Shown here: positions 26,782 to 36,413 of the stretch, in pieces
Numbering within the stretch: position 1 is the first letter of the stretch
How the letters are laid out: each line of letters begins with the position of its first letter
NCBI GenBank assembly: GCA_014762625.1
Contig: JABURQ010000174.1
Location: 36,662 to 100,661 of the forward strand
DNA from: Planctomycetaceae bacterium
GTDB lineage: Bacteria; Planctomycetota; Planctomycetia; Planctomycetales; Planctomycetaceae
DNA length: 64,000 nucleotides
Direction of reading: 5' to 3'
Program-made: the position numbers and the translations under genes
Notes under the pieces: model-generated
Database searches by the model: none
Seen by the model: only the letters and a program-made list of their open reading frames with translations
Told to the model about the DNA's origin: nothing

Positions 26782-28290
26782 ATGACGGACTCCAATATCG
26801 ATTCCTCAACCGACTCCTCTCTCAGCGGAATATTTAATCCCGCTGAAGACTATGATTCTGAGCACGTGTTTGGTCCCCCGGCCAAGAGTTGCTCGGCGGG
26901 AGTTGCTTTTGAGGTCCATGTCCTGAACGCTGAAGACGACCTGATCGACACCTATCGCTTCACCGAGAGCTTCGTATTGATCGGACGTTCGCCCGATTGC
27001 GATCTCGTGTTGCCGCATCTGGATGTCAGTTATCGTCATGCCTACATTCAGGAGATCTTCGGGCGTTTCGTCTGCGTCGATCTGGTGAGTCGAACGGGGA
27101 CACACTGGCCGGAAGGGCCGCGCCCGTTTGGCTGGTTCGATGAATCGCCCGTGAAAATCGGTCCTTACCGACTCCAGTTTTCGTGCTCTGAGGAGTCGGA
27201 AAATTACGACAGCCATTCGTCAATTTTCGCCGATCCCGAATTTCACCCCCAGGCTTTCTTCCGGCGTCTGTCGGAGAAAAACAGTTTGCCCGATGTGAGT
27301 CTCGAATTTCTGGGACGACGAAATCAGCAAGCCTGGGCCATTCAATGGCCCATTATGCTGATCGGGTCCAGTGCCCGCTGTAAATTACGACTCCAACACA
27401 AGTCGGTTTCGAAAGTCCACTGTTGCCTTAACCTGAAGCCGGATGGCCTCTGGGTGGCTGATCTGTTGGGCAAAAATGGGACGCTGGTCGATGGAGAACC
27501 GGTTCGCAGTCAGCGACTCAATGATGGTTCGGTGCTGAAGATCGGGAAATACGAGTTTCGCGTTCACTATAATTCCCCGAGCGAAAACCTCAGTCAGATT
27601 CAGAAGGACACTTCTCAACCCGGCCCACCAGCGGGCGTCAGCGAAAAGGCGATGAGTCAACTCATCGCTCAAATTGCCGACATGCAGCAGCAGTTTCTCG
27701 AGCAATCGAGTCAGCAAACGAAGATGATGCTGGAATTCTTTTCCATGATGCATACGAATCAGCATAACCTGCTCCGGGATGAGCTGAATCGCGTGCACAA
27801 GATTGAAGACGAGCTTCGCGAACTACGAGAATTGCTGGCGAAGTCCAACCAGTCAGGTGCAGCGACTGCCGAGCCCCAAACGGAGCCCAATACTTCCGAT
27901 TCGAAATCGTCAGCACTACCGCGATTGGAAGAACCGCGGCCGCAATCGGCACCGGATGCCTCAAATTCTCCGACGCGAAAAGAAAATGTCTCGGAGGAGC
28001 AGGCCCTCTCTGACTCCGAAGAAAGTAAGCTCGAATCGAACTCTGGTTTGTCGGACGAAGATTTGGCGTCTTTTACCGAAGAGCCGGTGGAGTCTGATTC
28101 TGCCGACGTCTCCTCAACCGACCTAGATGCCCTCGCGGAGGAAGATAACACCTCGGACCAAGAGGAGTCGTCTGAGCCGGTCGGACTGGCGGATGAAAGC
28201 CATCATGCCGAGATCATGCAGCGCATGTTTGCTCTGGAAAAAGAAAAAGAAAACATCCTCAAGCGAATGATGCGATCGGTCTTCCAGTGA
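26782..28290 (+). CDS. protein with two FHA domains and acidic coiled-coil tail
   Basis: 502 residues, no signal peptide. FHA1 is at about 50-135 (VLIGRSPDCDLVLPHLDVSYRHA); FHA2 at about 180-270 (MLIGSSARCKLRLQHKSVSKVHCCL, DLLGKNGTLVDGE). FHA2 keeps the Gly-Ser, Ser-x-x-His and Asn-Gly-Thr phosphothreonine-binding pattern; FHA1 keeps the Gly-Arg-Ser, with TGTHWPEG in place of NGT. A coiled coil follows (about 290-360, IAQIADMQQQFLEQ), then a Ser/Glu-rich acidic region and a final charged helix (MFALEKEKENILKRM). It should bind phosphorylated partners in the cytoplasm, perhaps Ser/Thr kinase targets. No kinase gene is adjacent. Confidence 0.85.
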   Translation: MTDSNIDSSTDSSLSGIFNPAEDYDSEHVFGPPAKSCSAGVAFEVHVLNAEDDLIDTYRFTESFVLIGRSPDCDLVLPHLDVSYRHAYIQEIFGRFVCVDLVSRTGTHWPEGPRPFGWFDESPVKIGPYRLQFSCSEESENYDSHSSIFADPEFHPQAFFRRLSEKNSLPDVSLEFLGRRNQQAWAIQWPIMLIGSSARCKLRLQHKSVSKVHCCLNLKPDGLWVADLLGKNGTLVDGEPVRSQRLNDGSVLKIGKYEFRVHYNSPSENLSQIQKDTSQPGPPAGVSEKAMSQLIAQIADMQQQFLEQSSQQTKMMLEFFSMMHTNQHNLLRDELNRVHKIEDELRELRELLAKSNQSGAATAEPQTEPNTSDSKSSALPRLEEPRPQSAPDASNSPTRKENVSEEQALSDSEESKLESNSGLSDEDLASFTEEPVESDSADVSSTDLDALAEEDNTSDQEESSEPVGLADESHHAEIMQRMFALEKEKENILKRMMRSVFQ

Positions 28291-28481
28291 TCTCCGTTCT
28301 GGAATCTGTGTCCATCGTTTGGATAGACTCGCTTGTACTTGTTGTAGAGTCAAAGAGGGGATTGAGCATCACGAGAGCAGCGTGGGATATTGGGCTACAT
28401 CTGAAATTGATGAAGCGACGTGGCGAACACCGATGATCCCCTGAGAAATGGTTCAAGGTGTGGGCCGAGTGAGCTCCAAAT

Positions 28482-28528
28482 AAATTCGAGCCTGAACCCA
28501 GAGTGTAGGGTTCAGACTCGAATTTTTT
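28482..28528 (+). terminator. Rho-independent terminator
   Basis: AAATTCGAGcCTGAACCC (28482-28499) pairs with GGGTTCAGaCTCGAATTT with one internal mismatch, followed by a T-run. It lies 190 bases beyond the FHA gene. The A-rich other side would allow some activity on the minus strand for the small gene at 28677. Confidence 0.75.
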
Positions 28529-28676
28529 CACATCCCAACGGAGGGGAGCCGAGTGGGAAAATGATCAAGTTTATAGGGAGGGCTGAATACTCGTTTGGCT
28601 GGCGTCTCTCTGGAACGCTTTCTTGTACAGGCGCCATGCCGAGAGTGAGGCAACATAGAATTCCTGTACAGGGCTG

Positions 28677-28904
28677 TTAGGACCAGGATTCTTGTTTTTG
28701 TGGCCTTAAAATCGGGGTGCTGATCGTTGCAGGACCCGCGAAGAGTGATTTGAGATAGGACCACAAAGATTGTTGTTGGAGGCCTTCTTGATGATCCAGC
28801 CAATCACGGCATTCATCTAAGGAGCCGACATAGCAGGCGTTTTCCTGGCTGGAACTGCGGACTTCCCAGCGGTCATCGGCTCGATAGCATAAATACATAC
28901 TCAT
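28677..28904 (-). CDS. small hypothetical protein
   Basis: 75 residues: MSMYLCYRADDRWEVRSSS, then VGSLDECRDWLDHQEG and a C-terminal SYLKSLFAGP. The composition is protein-like, and the start has AAGGA 8 bases upstream. No signal peptide. Not recognised. It converges on the FHA gene, with the terminator at 28482 between. Confidence 0.6.
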   Translation of the reverse strand: MSMYLCYRADDRWEVRSSSQENACYVGSLDECRDWLDHQEGLQQQSLWSYLKSLFAGPATISTPILRPQKQESWS

Positions 28905-29434
28905 GGTAGGTATCCTTGTTTGATTCTAATTCTTGACTAACTTACTTAACGAAAGGGTCTGTCAAAAAAAGATCAGAGGAGAGGGGCAATTCTATACCTG
29001 CTTTGATTTATCGGTCATCGGTAATTTTCCCATAACCGAGACTCAAAGATGCTTCACGTTTTGAGGCCTTGCGCCTGAAAAATCAGAAAAAGTGGAATTC
29101 TTTCAAAAAATCCAGGGAATGACTCCTTCCCAATTTAATTCGTGCAGCGAATTTCAGGTTTTGTTGCTATTTGTCAACATTTCGCTTTTTTGACACATCC
29201 CATGCTCAAAAGACCAAGATTCGCAATCTTCTTGAGGGGCGAATAGATATTTTGTTCAGAAAAATAGGACAAATACTCGACTGATCGCTGCGGTTACCGA
29301 ACGTGCGAGTCTTTGACAAACTGGGCATTTGGACGTTTCGGATGACGACTGGATGTTGGAGAAGAAGTCGATATCTGCTGGGTATCGTTGTCTCGGCCAC
29401 GATCTTCAGATCTCTCATGAGATGGTGATGGTTT
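28905..29434. other. intergenic, no gene recognised
   Basis: About 530 AT-richer bases, including a T-rich stretch near 29155-29190. No gene-like frame, repeat or terminator was found. Confidence 0.45.
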
Positions 29435-31033
29435 TCAGAACACGATCGTCAATGAGGAAAAAATTCCATCCCGCTCCAGGGCCGATTGTTCTGAGAAGTT
29501 TTTCAGCCCACGTAATTCAACGAAGGTGCGGGGAGAGAGCTTTCTTTGGTAGCGAAGACCCAGACCCAGGACATCGGCGGAATTCCGTCGCTCGTACGCC
29601 AATTCAGGGATCCAGGATTCATCTTTGTGATGGCGAAAGAGTTGCGTGCCTAAAGAGACGCCGTAGCGTTCTGAAGGAGGAGCGCCTCCGGCAATCTGGA
29701 GCAGCGGATCGACGGAGAAGGAGTTGCGCAGACGGTTGAATCCTCCGCCCGAGATGGGAGCCCAGTTCTCATTGGCGTAAAACAGATTCAGGTAGGTGAC
29801 CGTTTCTTCGATCCCGGTTCTCGACTGGATCGCTCGGCTGGGAAGGCGAGTGAGATTCGTTTCCAGCACCTGTAATTGGCCGATATCCCCTTCGTGGAAG
29901 CGAACCATGCTCCGGGTCGCCAGGCTGAAGGGGCCGAAAAAACGGGTCGCGCTGAGGGCCGCGTAATGGCTCTGGAACTCCGGTCCGCTGGCCCGATTGA
30001 GCCAGGCGTAGGTTCCCTCGTAAAACAGGTTCCGGTAGTCGGCCTGCAGGTTGACTCCCAATAGATCGGCGTCTGCGGGAGCGGCGTCGACATCGTCGAA
30101 CGCATAAAACAGCTGCAGGTTCAGGTTGCTGAGGTTGTGGGGCACCAGATTATTCTTGCCGAGGACGACTCCGACAATCTCGTCGTTCATCAACAGGCCG
30201 TTGTGTAAACGAAACAGAAAGCGACCGAGCGTGAAGTTCACGTCCCATTGCTGGGTCTCGTCGCCACCCCAGGGACCGAACAGGCTTTGCAGTTCCCCCT
30301 CGAACCACCAACGTTGAGGCACGCCGGTGGTGTTATCAATAAACCGCTCGGGATCATTCAATTTCCAGAGGGATCCACCGGAATTATCTTCGCCGAACGG
30401 GCGAAACTGGACGTGTAACCGTTCGGTTCCCGTGAGACGATAGTCGAGGTCGAGAAGTAATTGATGGCCGAGCCCGTTGGTTTGTGTTCCTCCCTGATCC
30501 AGGAGCACGCCAAACATTTCGTACGATCCGTGCAATGTGAAGCGGGGTTCCCAGTGGGTGGGGTTGTCGCCCCACCATTTCCAGTTCGGCGACCAGCGCA
30601 CCAACCCTGGACCCAAATAGTCGAGCGGCTCGGCCAACAGCGGTTGCGGTTCTTCCCAGTTCTCCGGCAACCGGAGCAGCGGATCCGAGGGGGCCGGGGC
30701 GCTACGCGTGTATCGCTCGCGCATTACATCGCCCGGTTCGTAGAGGTACGCGCCGCCGTGTTGCTGGAGCTCCACGTCGAGCGGCGGGAGATACTCGATC
30801 TCGTCGGCCAGCGAGGCCGCAGCGGCCTGCGAGCCCACTGTGGATCCTGAGTTCGCCGTCGACTGCGAGGGACGCCAGCCGTCGACGGTCTGCTGAAGAG
30901 TCGTCTGAGCCGGGAGGGGGAGCGGCGGCAGCGCTCCTCGTCGTGCCGGTTCCTCCGCGCAGACCGACAGCTCGACCAGCCAGCAGCAGGCCCCACAGAG
31001 CACCCGCATCGAAAGTCGGAGGACATCGTTCAT
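29435..31033 (-). CDS. putative outer-membrane beta-barrel protein
   Basis: 532 residues. Hydrophobic start (LRLSMRVLCGACCWLVELSVCA) fits a signal peptide, although the ribosome-binding site is poor and Met9 is a possible start. The first 130 residues are Pro/Ser-rich; the rest alternates polar and aromatic residues (FTLHGSYEMFGVLLD, RLHVQFRPFGED, FYEGTYAWLNRAS, GVSLGTQLFRHHKDE) and ends in SLTIVF, the Phe-terminated beta-signal of outer-membrane barrels. No known family recognised. It is 70 bases downstream of the hexahaem cytochrome on the same strand, so the two may be co-transcribed, which suggests a possible cytochrome-porin partnership. Confidence 0.7.
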   Translation of the reverse strand: MNDVLRLSMRVLCGACCWLVELSVCAEEPARRGALPPLPLPAQTTLQQTVDGWRPSQSTANSGSTVGSQAAAASLADEIEYLPPLDVELQQHGGAYLYEPGDVMRERYTRSAPAPSDPLLRLPENWEEPQPLLAEPLDYLGPGLVRWSPNWKWWGDNPTHWEPRFTLHGSYEMFGVLLDQGGTQTNGLGHQLLLDLDYRLTGTERLHVQFRPFGEDNSGGSLWKLNDPERFIDNTTGVPQRWWFEGELQSLFGPWGGDETQQWDVNFTLGRFLFRLHNGLLMNDEIVGVVLGKNNLVPHNLSNLNLQLFYAFDDVDAAPADADLLGVNLQADYRNLFYEGTYAWLNRASGPEFQSHYAALSATRFFGPFSLATRSMVRFHEGDIGQLQVLETNLTRLPSRAIQSRTGIEETVTYLNLFYANENWAPISGGGFNRLRNSFSVDPLLQIAGGAPPSERYGVSLGTQLFRHHKDESWIPELAYERRNSADVLGLGLRYQRKLSPRTFVELRGLKNFSEQSALERDGIFSSLTIVF

Positions 31034-31103
31034 AGGAGGGAATCGGGATGATCACGGCCCCGGCTTCATCCTGTCCGTCGGGGCCCACGGTTGTCAGTGC
31101 GGA

Positions 31104-33218
31104 TTAGTCCTTAAACCCGCGGAACAGGGACTTCAATCCACGACCGGAGGAGGACGGGCGATTGTGGACCTGGATCGTGCCGTGATACTCGTCGATCACG
31201 ACCGTCTCCAGTTGGGACTTCAGATGGGGAATACCAATTTTATCGAATAATACCGGCGGGAGATTGCGGAAGTTCAGCCGCACCTGCACGTGGCAGGGGC
31301 CCTCACAATCGGGGACCCGGACCGGGTATTTCTGACTGACGGTCGCCAGTGGGGGAATGCTGGCTTTCGAGACCCGAAACCCGCTGGGGCGTCCGAATGA
31401 TTGAGCCGCCTGATCGGTGGGGCGGATCACGTTCAGCGGGGAGAGGTCGCGGTTGACCGAGAGGATGACCGAGCGTTCGGTCCCCTGGGCGGTCAAGGCG
31501 ACGAATTTGCTTTGAAAGTTCAGGAGGTGCTTGTCGTAGGGGAGCTCGCCCCGTTCGACAGCGTGACTGTGGGCATCTCGAAGATCGCCGTTGCGATCGA
31601 GATCCCCCGAGACGAACAGCAGATGGCCGGCGGCATCGGTGACCCGAATTTCGACCCACGCCTGTCGCTCGGCACTGAAGCCGGTGGGGAAGTTGTGGCC
31701 GGCGGTCAGGCTGGTGACGTCGACATTGATTTTGAGTTTGTCGCCAGGGCCAACGACTTCGGGGTGCAGGACGTCGATTTTGGCGGCGTTTTTCAAGAGC
31801 TGGAGGCGGAGCTGCTTAGCTTTGGCGAGTTGCATCCGGTTTTCAACGCGCAACTGCGTCAGAGTGTTTCGCTGGTAGTCGGTCAGCTGGTGCTGTTGGC
31901 GATAATCGGTTTCGTACATCCAATCGAGCTTTTCGGGGAACTCGGTGTCGGGTAAGAGGGAGTAGTCGGGACCGACGAAACTATGGTTGGAGAGCCGACG
32001 GTCGGGGAGCCGGTCGGGATCGACTCCCGGGACGGTGGCCGCTTTGCCGAGCGGCCTCTGGTGCCGCTTGACGGGGACGCCGGGGGTCGGGCCCATGTGA
32101 CAATCGTGGCAGGTAATCCCTTGTCGGGCGGCGGGGCTGTTTTGCCATTCAGAAAAAGCCTCTTCGAGTCGGATTCCCTGGGGGCTGGTGACATCGTGGC
32201 ACGATCCACAGAATGAGGCTTTCGCCAGGTGATCTCCTTTGGTGGAAGCGTGCGAGGAGCCGTCCGGATTGGCAGCGTGATTGAAGGGGCCGTAGAAACA
32301 GCCGTCGGTAATTTGTCCGGGAGTGACCGGGATTCGACCGCTCGCTTTGTAGAACGGTTTCTGCAACCGGTGGCAAACGACACAGGTAACCCCTTCCATC
32401 GAAATCCGCGAGCGATGGATGTTCCGCATCGACGCCGATTCGCCGATCGAGACACCGATGGGGGTGTGACAACGCGTGCAGAAGGTGCCGATCGTTCCGC
32501 CGGTGCGCTCGATCAAGGTTAAGGTGAAAGCTTCCATGACGGGAGAGTGCTGGGCATAAGCGTGCATCGATCGCGACCATTCCGAGTACTGCTTCGGGTG
32601 GCAGTGAGCACATTCTTTCGCCGAGACGAAATCGGTTTCCAACAGCGGCCGGGTGTCGCAGGTTTTTGGCAGTTCGTAGTCCAACGCGCCCGAGGCGATC
32701 CAGCGATAGAGAGTCTCTAACTGTCCCTGGGTGAGACGTTCCTGGTGGGAATCTTCCGGAGGCATCATGGGAACGTCGGGGGCATTGGAGTCGGGGGACT
32801 CGCTGTGGTTCCAGTTCACGTACTCCCATAGCAGCGACTGTTCGGGATGTCCGGGAACGATCAGCTTCCCGGAGGGGCCGTCGCCCATCAGGGTCTGATA
32901 GCTGGAGAAGTCGTGCTGGTCGGTGCCGGGGCGGTGGCAGCCGTTACACTTCTGCCGCAGCATCCAGAAGGTTTCGAGCCAGTTACGATCAAACGGCTGC
33001 GTATTTTTTCGCACGACGGGAGGGGCGGCGTGGGCTTGGTGGCTGTTAGGAGAGGGGCTCGGAAGCGTGAGGAACAGCAACAGGCAGAGCGTCACGATCC
33101 CGACGTAGGGGATGTAGCTTGGGGGCTGACTCCAACGCCGGCTGTTTGTGGGGGACGGCTCGGCGGGAGACGCGGGCTGCCCGGGATCCGTGGGGACGTC
33201 TGTGTTGTGAGCTTCCAT
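31104..33218 (-). CDS. membrane-anchored hexahaem c-type cytochrome
   Basis: 704 residues with a Pro-rich cytoplasmic N-terminus, one helix (YVGIVTLCLLLFLTL) and an extracytoplasmic part with six CXXCH motifs: CNGCH, CAHCH, CTRCH, CVVCH, CGSCH and CHDCH. The first lies in a planctomycete cytochrome-like segment (PPEDSHQERLTQGQLETLYRWI). The remaining five form a cluster like cytochrome c554/hydroxylamine-oxidoreductase-type multihaem domains, followed by a beta-rich C-terminal domain (TAGHNFPTGFSAERQAWVEI). It should move electrons on the outer face of the cytoplasmic membrane. The neighbour downstream is the barrel protein at 29435. Confidence 0.88.
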   Translation of the reverse strand: MEAHNTDVPTDPGQPASPAEPSPTNSRRWSQPPSYIPYVGIVTLCLLLFLTLPSPSPNSHQAHAAPPVVRKNTQPFDRNWLETFWMLRQKCNGCHRPGTDQHDFSSYQTLMGDGPSGKLIVPGHPEQSLLWEYVNWNHSESPDSNAPDVPMMPPEDSHQERLTQGQLETLYRWIASGALDYELPKTCDTRPLLETDFVSAKECAHCHPKQYSEWSRSMHAYAQHSPVMEAFTLTLIERTGGTIGTFCTRCHTPIGVSIGESASMRNIHRSRISMEGVTCVVCHRLQKPFYKASGRIPVTPGQITDGCFYGPFNHAANPDGSSHASTKGDHLAKASFCGSCHDVTSPQGIRLEEAFSEWQNSPAARQGITCHDCHMGPTPGVPVKRHQRPLGKAATVPGVDPDRLPDRRLSNHSFVGPDYSLLPDTEFPEKLDWMYETDYRQQHQLTDYQRNTLTQLRVENRMQLAKAKQLRLQLLKNAAKIDVLHPEVVGPGDKLKINVDVTSLTAGHNFPTGFSAERQAWVEIRVTDAAGHLLFVSGDLDRNGDLRDAHSHAVERGELPYDKHLLNFQSKFVALTAQGTERSVILSVNRDLSPLNVIRPTDQAAQSFGRPSGFRVSKASIPPLATVSQKYPVRVPDCEGPCHVQVRLNFRNLPPVLFDKIGIPHLKSQLETVVIDEYHGTIQVHNRPSSSGRGLKSLFRGFKD

Positions 33219-33587
33219 TCTCAGTTACCGGACAGGGAGGAGGGCGCAGCAGGGGCGATTCAGCCACAGGCAGACACTAGGGTTTCTATCGGCACATGCA
33301 CGGTGGGAGAGCACAGAACTTCAATGAAACTGCCGAAAACTCCCGTTTTCCCGGTTATTTGGAATGCACGGGCCGTCAGGTTTAACACGATGGACACATG
33401 CTTTGGGTGAGGCACGCTCATGACCGATTCGGCTTTGCTGGGCGGTCAGGACGCATATCGTCCCCCTGTCAACGCGGTGCGCAGCAAAAAACCGAGGCCC
33501 ACTCGGGAGGAGAGTGAGCCTCGGTTGTTGTCAGCACCATTGAAGATTTTACAGAAAAAGGTGACTGCAAGACCTCCAGGAATACGG
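33219..33587. other. intergenic between protease and cytochrome genes
   Basis: About 370 bases. It holds the protease terminator (33485-33526). The rest presumably includes the cytochrome promoter, but no clear elements were seen. Confidence 0.5.
33485..33526 (-). terminator. Rho-independent terminator of the protease gene
   Basis: On the minus strand AACCGAGGC...GCCTCGGTT (33490-33498/33518-33526), with CACTC/GAGTG pairing further in, is followed by TTTTTT. It lies about 60 bases beyond the protease stop. Confidence 0.85.
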
Positions 33588-35147
33588 TTACTTCACGTAG
33601 GTATTGCTCGGAGTTCCCGCGATCCAGTCATAACCAGGCGCGGACACCGAGTCGACGGTGGTCGTCCAGGTCCCTTTCTTGGCATTCTTGACCGAGAAGA
33701 CTACGGTTCCCGCATCGTCGGTGGTCCCGGTGAAGAATTCGCTGGTTCCCGTGGTGCTCACCGTCACGCTGACGGTGGCTCCGGGGACCGGAGCGGAGAA
33801 CTCATCCAGGATTTGCACGGCGACGTCGAAGTGCTTGTCGCGGTTTTTGCCGCCATACCCGGCGTACTGAATCGAGGAGACGTACATCTCTAGTGGCAGT
33901 TCTTCCTCCGGCGGAGGGGGCGGTTCCTCAGCCACCGGCTCTTCGGCGACGGGTTCTTCTTCGGGGGGAGGTGGTTCTCCGTTGAGGAAGACAGCCATTT
34001 CCACATCGACCCGTCCGAAGCCGTAGTTGTTGTCGAAACCAGTCGTCCCCAGGTCGAGAGCGCTCAGCGTTAAAAGTTCGCGGATGTCATCGTTTACCAG
34101 GCCATCGCCGTTCGAGTCGGTGACACCAATTCCCAACAGCAATGCGGCGGCACCGGCGACATGCGGGGAGGCCATCGAGGTTCCGGACTTCCCACCGTAA
34201 CCACCGCCGGGAAGGGTCGATGTGATGGAGGTTCCCGGCGCTGCCAGTTCCACATCGGGACCGGTGCTGGAGAAGGAAGCCCGCGTGTCGGACGATGTGG
34301 TTGCTGCCACGGCAATGACCGAAGAAAATTTGGCAGGATATCCAACCGTGTCTGTGCCACTGCCGCTGTTGCCGGCAGAGGCACAATGCAGCATTCCCAG
34401 ACTAGCGGCGTTGTCGAAGACCGCCTGCACGGTGGCTCCGGGATGCCCGCTGGCTCCGTAACTGTTGTTGGTGACCTGTATGTTATTCTCCATACACCAC
34501 TCGACGGCGGCGATAACATCGCTGAAGTAACCACTGCCGGTCGCGCCGAAGACCTTGAGGGCATACAGCTGGACCTCTGGAGCGACGCCGACCACCCCGA
34601 AGCCATTGTCGCTGGCGCCAATGGTCCCGGCGACGTGTGAGCCGTGTCCGCGATCGTCCATCGGGTCGTTGTCGTTATTGAAAAAGTCATATCCACCGGC
34701 GTAACGCTCGGCCAGGTCGGGGTGATTGTAATCAATGCCGCTATCGATCACGCCGACTTTGACTCCCGTCCCTTTATCCCCGGCCAGATGGGATGGCTCG
34801 GAGCCGATCTTTTTGACGCCCCAGGAATTGTCCAGTTCCAGATCGTTTATCGAGACCTGAAGATCCGGCTCAACAAATGCGACCCCAGGATTGCGCAGCA
34901 GACCCGGCAGAGCGGCTTTGGGAACTTCAGCGGAGAGGACCGGCACGGTTTTGTAGGCCCATTTGACGCGGCCTCCTGCGGCTTCGACTTTGGCAATATC
35001 AACCAGACCGGGAGGCTCTTCAAAGGCAATAAACACCTTGACCTTTTCGGGGGGAGCTGCCTTCAGAGCAGGGTTCATAAACAGGCTGAGGAATCCGCCC
35101 AAGAGCAGGGCGAAGCTCAGTTTTCGCAAGGGGATTAGCTGAATCAT
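33588..35147 (-). CDS. secreted subtilisin-like serine protease (S8)
   Basis: 519 residues from the ATG at 35147 (MIQLIPLRKLSF), chosen because it has AAGGA upstream and opens with the signal peptide. An I9-type propeptide (VKVFIAFEEPPG) precedes the catalytic domain with Asp in GVIDSGIDYNHPD, His in DRGHGSHVAGTIGA and Ser in SGTSMASPHVAGAAALL. A linker of Pro/Glu repeats (EEPVAEEPVAEEPPPPPEEE) leads to a C-terminal Ig/Big-like domain of about 90 residues. It has its own terminator. Probably degrades extracellular proteins. Confidence 0.93.
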   Translation of the reverse strand: MIQLIPLRKLSFALLLGGFLSLFMNPALKAAPPEKVKVFIAFEEPPGLVDIAKVEAAGGRVKWAYKTVPVLSAEVPKAALPGLLRNPGVAFVEPDLQVSINDLELDNSWGVKKIGSEPSHLAGDKGTGVKVGVIDSGIDYNHPDLAERYAGGYDFFNNDNDPMDDRGHGSHVAGTIGASDNGFGVVGVAPEVQLYALKVFGATGSGYFSDVIAAVEWCMENNIQVTNNSYGASGHPGATVQAVFDNAASLGMLHCASAGNSGSGTDTVGYPAKFSSVIAVAATTSSDTRASFSSTGPDVELAAPGTSITSTLPGGGYGGKSGTSMASPHVAGAAALLLGIGVTDSNGDGLVNDDIRELLTLSALDLGTTGFDNNYGFGRVDVEMAVFLNGEPPPPEEEPVAEEPVAEEPPPPPEEELPLEMYVSSIQYAGYGGKNRDKHFDVAVQILDEFSAPVPGATVSVTVSTTGTSEFFTGTTDDAGTVVFSVKNAKKGTWTTTVDSVSAPGYDWIAGTPSNTYVK

Positions 35148-35454
35148 CAATGGATCCTTGAGTGAGAGATAATTTCGAGGATGTTGCCGGGAGGGCAAGA
35201 AAGGGCTTCGTTCTTCCTAACGAGGTGGTCTTTCGATCTGCCAACAAGACATAGGAGGGCTTGGAGGCTCAGAAAGGTTAGGTCGTCTCCGAGGATTGTG
35301 CCAGTCGTTTAAGCTGGGGAAATACCCGTTATTTATTGACTACAGAGATCTCTTACGAGCAGCACGGTGATGGTGGGATCGATTGTCGGGATTATCAAAG
35401 CGGAGTTGACCGGTCGCTCTTAAGAAGAAATCAGGTGAAGCCTGGTGAACGTGT

Positions 35455-35477
35455 CGAGGTTAGAGATTCTAACCTCG
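35455..35477. repeat. perfect hairpin CGAGGTTAG / CTAACCTCG
   Basis: Nine-base arms with a five-base loop (AGATT). There is no T-run on either side, so it could be an operator or a non-terminating RNA hairpin upstream of the protease. Confidence 0.6.
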
Positions 35478-35572
35478 AAGCATGATGTTCCCGAGGTAAG
35501 CGATAAGAGAGTGGCTGGAAGAGATGGGTAGGGAGAGGAGCCATCAATCGCGCCGACGATCCGATGCGCAAA

Positions 35573-35607
35573 AGAAAAACCCACAGGCGAAACGAATCAC
35601 CTGTGGG
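35573..35607 (-). terminator. Rho-independent terminator of the first PEP-CTERM gene
   Basis: CCCACAGG (35580-35587) pairs with CCTGTGGG (35600-35607); on the minus strand it is followed by TTTTTCTTTT. It lies 33 bases beyond the stop of the PEP-CTERM gene. Confidence 0.85.
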
Positions 35608-35639
35608 CTCAAGGTTTTGGTTTGCGAAATGAGTATCAA

Positions 35640-36413
35640 CTACTCGATTTCAGCAGTTTGCTTTCGTCGCCGACGTGTCACACCGGCTCCAGCCAGAAGT
35701 CCTCCCAAGCCGAGTAACGCGAGCGAAGCAGGTTCGGGAACGATTTCGTCTGGAGTAAATGTGGACGAACTATAGAAAGAGATGTGCGAGACAGCGCCAC
35801 CTTGGGCAACGGGGTCATAGTCTAAAGAGCTATCTATGATCGCCCCTCGCGTAAAACCATTAGTCGATGAATCCGTATAGGTAGGGTTAAAATCAGTAGT
35901 TCCCAGCATGTCCGTAAACCAGAGGGACCATCCCTGATTTCCGCTCTTTGACACATAGTAGTCAAAACTGGGGGCACTCTGGTTTTGTCGTTCAAAACCC
36001 TGTACCGGATTGTCAACGGTATTAAAGTTCGTACTGGTGAGATCACTTTCATCAAATGTCACTGTGGCATCGAAGATACTCACCGTTCTGTCACTAGGTG
36101 CAGTGCCGTCTTGCTCGAAAAATTTAAAGTCAGTATTCGAGAAGACATTATTTTCCCACACCAGACTACCATCTTTGTTATCTTGAAACTTGTCGATGAG
36201 GGATTGAACCGTCGGCAAGCTCGCAGTGAAATCCGAGTTGTATGAAGTGATCAGAGTATTGATTTGGGAAATCGATTCGGTTGTTGATTCACCGACCGTC
36301 CCCACCAAAATGATCCCGGCATTGGCTGCCGAACTTGTTATCACGCAAACCACTGCCAAGGACAGAAACCCCTTAGCAAAAAATCTATGTAATCTATTGA
36401 ATGAATTTTTCAT
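35640..36413 (-). CDS. PEP-CTERM sorted surface protein
   Basis: 257 residues from the ATG at 36413 (MKNSFNRLHRFF), preceded by GGAGGGG. Signal peptide ends near SSAANA. The C-terminus has the full exosortase sorting signal: PEPASLALLGLGGLLAGAG followed by RRRRKQ. The mature part (GTVGESTTESISQINTLI, DSSTNGFTRGAIIDSS) has no recognised domain. It should be processed by the exosortase encoded at 47311-48297. Confidence 0.9.
   Translation of the reverse strand: MKNSFNRLHRFFAKGFLSLAVVCVITSSAANAGIILVGTVGESTTESISQINTLITSYNSDFTASLPTVQSLIDKFQDNKDGSLVWENNVFSNTDFKFFEQDGTAPSDRTVSIFDATVTFDESDLTSTNFNTVDNPVQGFERQNQSAPSFDYYVSKSGNQGWSLWFTDMLGTTDFNPTYTDSSTNGFTRGAIIDSSLDYDPVAQGGAVSHISFYSSSTFTPDEIVPEPASLALLGLGGLLAGAGVTRRRRKQTAEIE

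Larger units (their letters stand above)
35148..35639. other. intergenic between PEP-CTERM gene and protease gene
   Basis: About 490 bases with a perfect 9-bp hairpin at 35455-35477 and the PEP-CTERM terminator at 35573-35607. No gene recognised. Confidence 0.5.
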
